Shown piece by piece: positions 55,105 through 64,000 of a stretch of DNA of 64,000 nt. The notes beneath the pieces are model-generated. The model ran no database searches and was not told where the DNA came from. It worked only from the letters and a program-made list of their open reading frames with translations. This DNA is from Ceratodon purpureus (taxonomy: Eukaryota > Streptophyta > Bryopsida > Pseudoditrichales > Ditrichaceae), in assembly GCA_014871385.1 (NCBI GenBank), contig CM026422.1, positions 26,148,987 through 26,212,986 on the forward strand, in the 5' to 3' direction. The position numbers were made by a program, and so were the translations under genes. Position 1 is the first letter of the stretch. Each line of letters opens with the position of its first letter.

Positions 55105-57780
55105 TAAAAGATGGACATAGAGATTTGCACTGTTCAAGCTGATGGCTTTGAGCATCAACTTTTGGGGGTTGAGGATGTCTATAGTGGATGACAATTACAA
55201 TCTTTCGCTCCTATTTTGTGCGTTAGAGGTCCTCCGTCTTCTACCTCGAATATCACAAGTTTTGGACACACTCTGTCTTTAACTTCTGGACTATCTTGTG
55301 TGCAATCCTATCTATAGTCCTCATAAGCTTTATAGAGGAGCTATCTGTTGTAGATGGTGAGATCCTAAATGCTAAAATGCGCCTAGCTAGGTAAAAGAGT
55401 GGTGAGTGAGCGAAGAGTGAAATATTGTTGGCAAGGTTTCTATGATCCAATTTTGTCTTACATTTTTTATTCCACATATGACTCTTTAAAGTGGTGGGGT
55501 GGGGTAATTGTGCGTGACGGTTGGTAAAATGGCTTAAGGTTTCTAATGAGGATACGATTGGATTGCTCTTGTCTAGCATCGTGCAATCTATGTGTAATGG
55601 TAAGTTTATTGAACTCAATATTTGAATGTTCAAAAGAATTGTTGTGAGTGGGCTTCACAAATTCCTATCTAGATTGACAATAATACTATATCTTTGATGC
55701 ATCAAGATTTGTGGGTTGTTCCAATAATAGAACATGGCACCACCACATGCCTTAGTCCTATACTTTGTTCTACCTTATTGATTGATTAACTTGATTAACT
55801 TAATATAAAGCAAATATATTTTATTTAAAAATTTGGAACAAATTGAAAATAACTGATTTTAACCTTATTGGGCATAGTCCTAGAATGGGCTTTTTGAAAT
55901 TTTGGATAGTTTTCTACAATGTCAATTTTAGAAGTTTATTTTTGAAATTTTTGTAGACATAGGGAATTGCAAGACCTTTGCAAAGATATAATTGATTTGC
56001 ATTAAACATGGAAAAAATATTCATGGTGCCCAAAGCAATTATTTCTACTTGTTTGACAACTCCAAATTTTTTGTTGCTTCCTTCAACCACCTTTGGGATT
56101 TATTTTACGCTAGAAATTAAAATGATGGGCTTTGAGGTTATCAAGGAAAGAGAAACTTATATTGTAGAAAATTTTCATTCCATGAAGAATCAAAGTTTTC
56201 TCATCATTTTTGGTTAATTCCTAAAGGACAATCTTCACATTTGGGCTATTTTAAAATTCGGGTATGTACATGTGACTCCAATTGAAGTCAAGATTTTTTG
56301 AAACTTTTTGTGAATGTTTGCCGTAACAAGAAATTTGAGGGAATCTAATTTTTTTTTTCAAATAGACATTCCAAAAAACAACTATGGTACCCGAAGTGAA
56401 ATTTTGTGCTTGGTGGGCAATTTTGGCAATTATGCTAAATACATCTGTTACCTCTGAGAACTATTCTGTAAATACTTGATATTTCTGACTTTGAGATTTT
56501 CCCAAAAAAAGTTTTTTCAGTACAAAATGTTTACCCTGCAAAATATCAAAGTTTTCTCACCGTTTCGGCAATGTACTAAAAAACCTTCTTCTTTCCGTTA
56601 TAAAAGTTAGAAAATTTGTTTTTTTAGGATTTTCTTTTTTAAAATTATAGGATGGACTTCAATCTTTAATTTTGCCGTTTGGATTGAGACTTTATAACGG
56701 AATGGAATTTCTAGGAAAGAAATATGAATTAACATTCTTTTGAATTCAACTTAGTAAAATGTTGTTTTCAACATGCTACACTTGTCTTTTGTGTGTAATT
56801 GTTTTTACACAACTAGCCAAGTAGTTGTCTTTGTCATGCACCAAAACCGCAAAAATGCACAATGCAAAAAACGTAAGGAGAAAAAATTAGAGTGTGTCGA
56901 CCTAGTCAAAAACTGTGTCAAAAAAGTTTGTTTTTAAATTTCAATCGTTATAATCCTCTAATCTCTATGGTCAATTATGATGAAATTTATTGAGCTATTT
57001 ACTACAGTAATCTAGTTGAAGATTTTACGGCTATAATTAGAAAATAATGATTTTTTAGTCATTCATGCTTTGTACATTGGAAATGGCAGTTTTGAATCGT
57101 TTTTAGGTGAAACGTAGTCAAAGAACTTTAGAGGTTAAGATTCAAAATAAAAACTTTTTCTTTATCACATACAGATGAAGATTTTATTCTCCTTTCCCTT
57201 CTTCCAAGAATATACTTAAGCCTTTATTTTGATTGCATCGACCCATATTCTAATAAAAAATGGATTATCAAAATAATAAAATGAATATAACAATAATATG
57301 AACCCATATTGCTTTCACAATGGTAACTTTTTTCATACCTCTAAAATTTAGTGTACAAGTAATTAACATCATATACATCAAATTAGTATAAAATTGCCAA
57401 CTTATCAAATGAAACATTTACACAAAGTGAAGTCAAATTCTGCCGATTTTATTTGGAAAGTATGGAAAAGAACAAATTTTCTTAAGTCAAATTCTATAAC
57501 CTTTTAATATGTATGGTCAAATTTATTGAAATTTTTGTTCTAAAAATCTTAAGTGAGATCTTACGGTTGGAGATGTAATAAAAGCTTTAGTTTTGGTTTG
57601 TTCCCTATTGCTTCAAAAATGACAATTTTTGGAATGTTTTTGGTGAGAGGAAGGGTTAGATTATTATTTCTGTTAATTTTATTTATAGTTTATTTGCGAG
57701 CATTCTTGTAAGGAAGAATAGTTTGGAAACATATGATTTCTAATATATTCATCCATATTTAAAGTGTTGTAAGTGGAATT
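55105..57780. other. AT-rich intergenic DNA
   Basis: No gene recognised. Short stretches near 57,000 and 57,545 (GATTTTACGG / GATCTTACGGTTGGAGAT) resemble the interior of the TTAA element at about 54,385 and may be debris of related copies. Confidence 0.45.
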
Positions 57781-58352
57781 AACGGTGTTTGGGATGAATA
57801 CATTATCCCCCATTTTTTTGGGGGGGGGGGGGGGGCAAACGGATCGAGGAGGAGGGGGAGTGAAGTCAAGTGAAGTGCCGCAACCCCAGGCGTGGGGGGC
57901 CTGCCCTGCCTGCCCTGCCGTCCGGAGAGAGGAGAGAGGAGAGAGGGGGGAGTGCTGGGGGGAGTGCTGGGGTTTGGGAGGACGCTGCTCTCCCCTCACG
58001 CTCTCCTCTCTTCGCTTCGCTTCGCTCCTCTTCTCCCCGCTCCCCTCCTCCCCTTCCCTCCCCTGCTCTCCCCTCCCCCTTCCCTTCCCCTCCCCTCCCC
58101 TCCTCTCCTCTCCTCTCCTCTCCTCTCCTCTTGCCTTGCGTACCGTGTTCTTGGATCGTCTCGTCGGATCCATCCCTCCCTCCCTCGCATGCATGTATTC
58201 ATGCATGCATCCATCCATCCGTCGCACCACCACCACCTCCTCCTGACTTAGGGCTTCCTCGCATCATCACCGGGCTCGCCATCCTCACCATCCTCCTCCT
58301 CCTCTCGCCCTCGCCCTCGCCCTCCCTCGCTTATGCTCCGCCCGCGCTCGCC
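57781..58352 (+). promoter_or_regulatory. Promoter and 5' leader of the HVA22-like gene, with G-run and CT tract
   Basis: A run of 16 G at about 57,820-57,835 is followed by GA-rich, then (from about 57,985) strongly CT-rich sequence with CCCCTCCCCTCC and TCTCCTCTCC repeats to about 58,130. A second CT-rich region lies before the ATG at 58,353. Such CT tracts are common in plant 5' leaders. ORFs through this region in several frames are low-complexity Ser/Pro or Arg/Gly translations and are not called. The G-run length may be an assembly uncertainty. Confidence 0.55.
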
Positions 58353-60643
58353 ATGGCCGCTGCTGTCTCCGCCTTAGGCGGTGAGGTCTGTCTCTCTCTT
58401 CCTTACTCCATCTCTTTCATAATATCACAATTGCAAGGCTCTGTCGCCTTGTTGCATCACATCACATGATTGATTCGGTGGCTGTGCTTTGGATGACGCA
58501 GCTTGGATTGCGCTTACTGCTCACGCCAGCCGCTTCTCACGTCATCGTGCGCACTGCCTGGTATGGGCCCTTGTCTTCCTTCCTCGCACTTCATTCTTAT
58601 TTTCCGTTTCTAGCATGGTGCTTACGTGCTTGCGGATCGTCATGGCTTATGGCTTATCGCATCAGGACGTTACGCGCTAAGCGTTTCCAGGGTTTGTGTA
58701 AGAGTATTTTTTTTTTATATATATTTTCTCGGTTGTTGAGGTGCATGGAGGATTCCTTCCTTTCTGAAATTTCACCTCGGCGATTTACGTTCTCGTGACA
58801 CTCTTTTGTTGACGTTGCCCTTAAATTTCTGTATTTGGCAGCACTGTGGTTGGCATCGGGTTTCCTATCTATTCCACTCATAAGGCAATCGAGAGCCAAA
58901 ATCATACCGAACAAGAAGAATGGCTTGTTTATTGGGCAGGTATGTTTTAAGCGGTTCTCTCTGACCCTTGAAACTGGCAAGCTGATTCACTTCTTTTGCC
59001 CATGATCATGATGTAACGTCATCACTTATTTCCAGACTTCCTGTGTCCCTTTTCCACGAATGCTGTCTCGTCGGAAAGAACTTCGTGATGAACATGGATT
59101 CTTAACGTAGTGTAATTTTTATTTTCTCAACACTGGTGTTCTTTGCGACAAGATCTCCATTGTACAATGTAGTGAATTTCTTGTTGATGAAACTCAGCAA
59201 AGCTTTAGACTCTTCTCGTGCTTTTCCACGTCATAGGGCATGTTCTCTTACAGGCGCCGTGTGAAGGAAAAGTTTGAGGCTTTTTGTATACACCGCTGCA
59301 ATAGGTGGCATCTGAATTTTAGCTGCGATTGAGAGGGATTATTAGGTCTGTCTTCGATTCCTATGTGTGGAACTTTGGGTAAGGGAAGGATTATGCTTTC
59401 TACTCTGCTGACTTTTATCGTGGGGCATGCAGCCTATGGATGCTTCAGCGTGGCGGAAGTTTTTTCTGACAAACTATTGTCTTGGTCAGTATTCTAATCT
59501 CCTATGATATTGTTAATGTATTCTGCTTCAAATTTCGAGTTAGGCTGTCACAGGATTCGATTGTCTATATGAAACAAGTCTTGAAGTGCCGACCACTTGA
59601 CGCAAATCTGAACTGCTTTTTGGAGGGGTTATGCAGGTGTCCCTTCTACTATCACGCAAAGTTTGTGTTTCTAGTGTGGCTCCAGCTCCCGAAAAATTAC
59701 GTATGCTTAATGAACCTTTTAAACCAAAACCTTCTGAATGCTACCATAGTTGTCATTTAGAAGTAATTTGAATCGCCATTTTTGGCGAACTGGACTGCCG
59801 ATGGCACGCTCGCTTCTTGATGTGAAATCTTGCTACATAAAATAGTCCATAATTGTTTATGCTAAGGGGTTTTAGGAAGTTTTGTTCAGTGATTAATTGT
59901 TCGCCGGCTTCATGTTGGCATTGTTGGTCATCTGCCTTGAGGGAGGAAATATGACCAAATTTTCTCGTTGTGTTTGTTCAGGGAGCTCGACATTTGTATA
60001 CAAATCTTCTGCGCCCATTGTTACTGAAGCATCATGTTAGACTTGATCGTATTGTTGATGGCACTCGAAATGAGATGGTACTTCATTTTCACTTGTTCTA
60101 AGAACATTGGAAGTAGTCCCTGATTTTCAGGATAGTGAACGTGAGTCGAAACAGCAGCTGGATCCTGCTTCAGTATTGTTATTCTCCAGAGTTTGATGAA
60201 TGTTGTAAAGTTATTTATTTTCTGGTGGTACGAAGTTAACAATCGGTGTGCTTGCAGAATAAGTTCATTGTAAGTCATCAACACGAGGTGCAGGCAGTGC
60301 AACGGATGCTCAAGAAGTTTTCCATCCTAGGCAAGTTTTGTTGTGTTCATTCCTAGACATGTACGTTCAAGAAAGTTCGACTATATCCGTTTCGTACCAT
60401 GGTGTTTGAGGTCGGATGGAGAATATTGATTAATTTAATATGGGTGCAGTGTATCAAGCGGCACAGGATGCTTTGCAGTCTGCACGTGCTTTAGAAGGTG
60501 GGGCAAATCCAGTGGGAACTAGGTCCAGTCAAGATAGCTCTACTCCACCACCACCGCCATCACCAAGTGACTCAGCATATGACGAAAGCACCGATGATGC
60601 GGGTTGGATTTACACCGACCATCCACGACAGTCGGATCAATAA
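58353..60643 (+). CDS. HVA22-like TB2/DP1 (REEP family) membrane-shaping protein (8 exons)
   Basis: Exons 58,353-58,385, 58,502-58,560, 58,842-58,939, 59,433-59,484, 59,637-59,700, 59,982-60,077, 60,258-60,330 and 60,450-60,643 join in phase to 222 residues. The order is MAAAVSALGGE, LGLRLLLTPAASHVIVRTA, a hydrophobic segment VVGIGFPIYSTHKAIE, EEWLVYWAAYGCFSVAEVFSDKLLSW, PFYYHAKFVFLVWLQLP, GARHLYTNLLRPLLLKHHVRLDRIVDG and a Ser/Pro-rich tail. This matches the plant HVA22 i/j/k type. The family are reticulon-like hairpin proteins of the ER; HVA22 members are often ABA- or stress-responsive. Intron 7 starts GCAAGT, a GC-AG intron; the others are GT-AG. No damage seen. Confidence 0.92.
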
Positions 60644-61342
60644 ACTGTCCGAAGCCTAGCTGGTTGTCATAATTTTAATTCAGTGGCTCTATGTGGAGTG
60701 GCTTCTATGAACATCCATCAAATCTATTTTCCTCTCTGAACAAGCATTAGAGACAGGGGCTTGATCAACTTTGTTTCAAGCAAATCCGCGGTAGCTTCTG
60801 TTGGAGTCTCTGACAGAAATTGTTGAGGTACTTTTCTTTGAAAGGGTGGCGACATAGGGATTGTCTGTGGTTTTCAGGTAGGCTATAGTCTTCGGAATAG
60901 GTCTAGTTTTTGATGTGAATAGAAACTGAGGTTGTATGTACTTTCTCACCCGTTGTGAATCTTGTTCAGATCCTTAAATACCTAGGTAACTAGCGCCTAT
61001 TCTCAACCTGTATCGGCACTTTTGCATCAGTTGTTCATGAGGCTAAAATAGTATCAACAGTATATTACCTGTGTAGTCACTTTAATATGCCCCTGTCATC
61101 CCCCAAATGTTGATCTGATTGCTTAGCATGAAAGTAGCCCCTCACATTTTTGAATTAGTAGCCTCTTCTTTGGCAATGTCCCTGATATCTGGAATTATCT
61201 AGAACAAATGAAATTGAAGTACGCTCGATTTGGCACAATTGGATTCTTTTTTAAGATATCCATTTGTGCAAAAATGGCACCCATCTAAAAACAGCTTTGG
61301 GAATGTGAGTTTCAAAGAAAACTGGTCTGGAATGTAAAAGGG
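60644..61342 (+). other. 3' UTR and flank of the HVA22-like gene
   Basis: Follows the TAA stop at 60,641-60,643. No further coding exon recognised up to the TTAA element. Confidence 0.45.
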
Positions 61343-62376
61343 TTAACCCTTTAGTGCCCAGGGTTTTTTTCCAGCAACTCTGTTTTTTCTGGCTTTCTGC
61401 GCTATTCTTGGCAAAAACAAAAATAGGTTTGTACTACTCTGTATCTAAACATGGATTAGGTCGATGTTTTGCCCATAGTATTGTAGCTAAGGTAAGTAGA
61501 ATACTATGGGCAAAACATCGACCTAATCCAACCGTGGGAACTTGAAGTATATAATCCGTATATGGAGGATAGTTAGATTGCAATTTTGTGTAATTTTTCA
61601 GGGGGTGTAAGTTTGGAACCCCATAAATCTCGGAATAAATTTTTAAATTTAGTAAAAGAGTGGTTCAGCTATGTCCCATGTTAACATCTTTAGGATAAAT
61701 AATATATATATATGTGCTGAATTAGTAAAAGATTTAGAGGATTTTTAAGGTTTAGGCATGAGAATAGTAAACGGTTTAGCATATTTTTTGTACACTAGGC
61801 CTCATTGACATGACTCAAATGTAATGCAATCCACAACGGTTGAAGAATTAGAATGTAGGCATAAAAGAAAAAAAGTAAATAAAAAACCTAAAATCTATTA
61901 TATTTTCCTCTAAATACACTACATGTACAATATTATTGTAATACCGTATCGACAAGGATGTGTATTGTTATGGGAATCATCTTTAGCCTTACTCCAATGA
62001 CAGATCACTTCTTTTTCTAGAGAATCATCCATTTACATTTACAATGTCAACGGAAACAACCACTCATGGACTAAAACTTTCTTCATGAGCAAAGTTCATC
62101 CCACCAAGACCCTTATCTTTTGTACTCTCATCTCCATATTTTCTTCAAGTCCGCCTTTCTTTTTGTTGTCGTATATTGCTACAGTGATGTATTCTTATCG
62201 ATTTAGACCCTCTACACTACTCCAAATTGAGATCTAATTGTTGCATCGTGAGCCCCTCAGAAGAACGTAAATCTGAACAGGTATAATTGAGAGCAAATTC
62301 ATTTTGGATTTCAAAGTATACATCTCCAACTGAGTTTCGCAACCACATTATGGTTCCCTGGGCACTAAAGGGTTAA
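61343..62376. mobile_element. TTAA-bounded non-autonomous transposon (piggyBac-like), copy 2
   Basis: 1,034 bases with perfect 21-base inverted ends including the TTAA (outer bases TTAACCCTTTAGTGCCC; inverse at 62,356-62,376). The ends resemble those of the element at 53,511 (TTAACCC followed by a GxCC(C)AGG word). AT-rich with no transposase. Near the left end it contains a long perfect hairpin (61,453-61,529). Confidence 0.75.
61453..61529. repeat. Perfect 30-bp hairpin inside the TTAA element
   Basis: GGATTAGGTCGATGTTTTGC...AGTATT at 61,453-61,482 is exactly complementary to 61,500-61,529, with a 17-base loop. It could be a nested foldback insertion or a source of a hairpin RNA; no function shown. 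Confidence 0.85.
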
Positions 62377-63701
62377 GAAATATATCACAAGAAAGCACAA
62401 GATATCAGTATGGTCACATTGACATCTTGTGTTTTCTTTATTTTGAATAGATGGTGAGTCATACCATATATTGACTTAGATTAGCCCAGATATCACTAGT
62501 CCGTGAGTGGTACCATATTGACTGAGATTAATATCATATTGAACATATTGCCTTATATTATCCCAGGTATAATAGACTAGATATCAATATGTCCATAGTA
62601 TAAGCGGTGGTGGTAGTAGTACTTACATTGATAGATGGATGAATCGGGTACATTTCAGTCGAGATCGGTTTTGGAACAGGGGGACGGTTCCAGAGCCCTC
62701 TACCTTAGTACTTCATTTTCAAAACACAACATTCGGAGGTGGTCTGAACCTTTTTATTCACCCAGTTTCCTTTGCAAAGTTTCTCAATGACAGCACATTG
62801 CACTTGTAACACACGTACTTCAATCCAATTTAAATTGCACAGCAATCCACACTAATTTCAAATTTTTTGTGTCGCATGCTCCAGTCTAATAACTAAAAAG
62901 AATATGTAGGGTCTGTTATGTGGATTACCACTCGGTGAAAGGGACAAGGTGCCTTACTTTGGGATGATACTAATTGTTACGCACCCTAATATTGTCAACA
63001 ACGCTGTAAATGCACAGCATTTTGATCGGTCGAACAAGGTGTTCAATGACAATTTATAAGCAGCTATTTAGTAAGTGATTTACCAGTATCGTTATTTGTA
63101 CCCAAAGCATCTACCCAAAGCAGCAAAATATAAAAGGAAAGAAAGACGGAAGCTTTCAACGCCTGATCTACCGTATACAAGATGATTAAACCTGTAACCA
63201 AATTCCAGAATAAAAATCATGATTGCACACCTGAGAAACCAGCCACATGAATAAATCGAAGAATCCTACAAGCTGGCTGTTTTGAAGGAAGTGTGATATG
63301 GCGGGCAACAAGTGCCCAAAGAATTATGAATTTCATGAACAGAAATTTGTCCAAAAACAAAACTGCTGCTCAGATACATCTGTAGTATGACTGAACTTAA
63401 CTAGAGTTCTCGGCATTGCTGAGGTTTGAGATTGCAAGGGCTGGCTTACGAGTGCAAAACCTAGTGACAGTCTCAGACCCAATGCAACTGTAGCGAAAAA
63501 GTTAATTCTGTACCTGTATAAAGGATAGAAAGTTAAGCATTGTCTGCTCTAGAAACACCTCAATATCGCACCTGAAAAATTAATCAATGATACCGTAATA
63601 CCTGAATCTGTACTTATTACACATTGCTGCTGCCGAATTTACTCTCGGGAATGGTCCGACAAACGGCTAACCAAGACCCAGCATATAGGCGCATCTGGAT
63701 T
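62377..63701. other. Intergenic DNA, probably including the 3' UTR of the - strand gene
   Basis: No gene, RNA or terminal repeat recognised. The higher-coordinate part (about 63,100-63,700) is likely the 3' UTR of the exon at 63,702-63,863. Confidence 0.4.
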
Positions 63702-63863
63702 TCAGCATCCAGCTGCTTTTAGAAAATTGTCGTACGGGCTGGAAGGAGGTAGTTTCAGGTCTCCAACAGTTGGCGACGCAAGCCACATGGGCTTCGATGT
63801 TGGGCTCTGGCTTATACTCCCGGAATTGCCAGCAGTTTGTTCGAGCTCTCCAGTGGAATCCGA
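63702..63863 (-). CDS. Last coding exon of an unidentified - strand gene (partial)
   Basis: A strong acceptor on the - strand (CTTCACTTTACAG before 63,863) opens a 53-codon frame ending TGA at 63,704-63,702. It begins SDSTGELEQTAGNSGS and ends SSPYDNFLKAAGC, with KPMWLASPTVGDLKLPP between. The look is of a genuine plant protein C-terminus (Ser-rich, then a conserved-looking WLASPTVGDL block), but I cannot name the family. The remainder of the gene lies beyond 64,000. Confidence 0.55.
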   Translation of the reverse strand, partial: SDSTGELEQTAGNSGSISQSPTSKPMWLASPTVGDLKLPPSSPYDNFLKAAGC

Positions 63864-63877
63864 CTGTAAAGTGAAGA

Positions 63878-63927
63878 AAGAGAGTCAGCTCTATCCAGTC
63901 AGAAGGAAGAGAGTCAGCTCTATCCAG
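63878..63927. repeat. Short tandem duplication next to a 3' splice site
   Basis: AAGAGAGTCAGCTCTATCCAG occurs at 63,878-63,898 and again at 63,907-63,927 (29-base period). It lies in the putative intron just upstream of the - strand exon, so on that strand it duplicates a pyrimidine-rich piece near the acceptor. Confidence 0.8.
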
Positions 63928-64000
63928 CCCGAATAACCAGAAGTCATCTGGATGTTAGAGACTATGAGTGTTGAAGCAAACGATTTTAGGGGTAGCGTCT

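Noticed and set aside
57679-58469. Several long ORFs in the GC-rich region upstream of the HVA22-like gene, both strands
   Set aside because: Low-complexity translations of CT/GA tracts present in every frame; the HVA22-like start at 58,353 accounts for the coding sequence.
1-64000. tRNA, rRNA or snRNA genes
   Set aside because: None recognised by eye; the only tRNA-related sequence is the copia primer-binding site.

Overview
The window looks like nuclear DNA of a land plant or close streptophyte relative. It has a spliced RABD/Rab1 GTPase, a spliced HVA22/DP1 (REEP) gene, part of a SUVR-type SET methyltransferase gene, CACTA (Tnp2) and Ty1/copia elements, and degenerate CCCTAAA telomere-like repeats. 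The mix of elements suggests a non-seed plant (bryophyte, lycophyte or fern) or a charophyte; this is inference from general resemblance. All gene models were spliced by eye from GT/AG sites, reading-frame phase and protein motifs.

Layout. 1-4.4 kb: intact Rab1 gene, 8 coding exons, + strand. 4.4-5.3 kb: AT-rich DNA. 5.3-6.6 kb: an old copia-type LTR (LTR2) with flanks, called repeat A here. 6.6-10.4 kb: CACTA end and a decayed Tnp2 transposase, - strand. 10.5-29.9 kb: a heavily rearranged transposon zone. It holds an acidic/coiled-coil/zinc-finger pseudogene, one half of a SUVR gene at 14.4 kb and the other half inverted at 29.1-29.9 kb, a second DDE transposase pseudogene at 20.0-23.2 kb, and copia pieces in both orientations. 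30.0-34.6 kb: a copia element on the - strand, decayed. 35,053-52,931: a 17.9-kb terminal-inverted-repeat transposon inserted in a second copy of repeat A. 53.5-54.5 kb and 61.3-62.4 kb: two TTAA-bounded, piggyBac-like non-autonomous elements. 57.8-60.6 kb: intact HVA22-like gene. 63.7 kb: last exon of an unidentified - strand gene.

The main discovery candidate is the 17.9-kb element. It has 27-bp inverted termini and a TTAT target duplication, and the matching empty site survives in the paralogous repeat A at 5,966-5,969. On the - strand it carries a 915-residue protein with a ParB/DGQHR-like motif, a 617-residue protein with an FCP1/HAD phosphatase domain, a 148-residue basic protein and a 175-residue protein made of two tandem repeats. 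On the + strand is a transposase of the type with a GHTHDDID motif, broken by one in-frame stop and one frameshift. A 21-bp palindrome (TTTAGCTCGA, then G or C, then TCGAGCTAAA) recurs through the element. It is concentrated in introns of these genes, with arrays of nine, eight and three copies. A palindrome array beside a ParB-like gene invites comparison with ParB/parS, but that link is only a hypothesis.

The second notable structure is a likely inversion. A SUVR gene was split when DNA between copia LTR sequences flipped: the pre-SET exon at 14.4-14.7 kb and the SET exons at 29.1-29.9 kb are on opposite strands, each abuts a copia LTR end, and the two LTR ends carry the same 5-bp target duplication (ATTGG).
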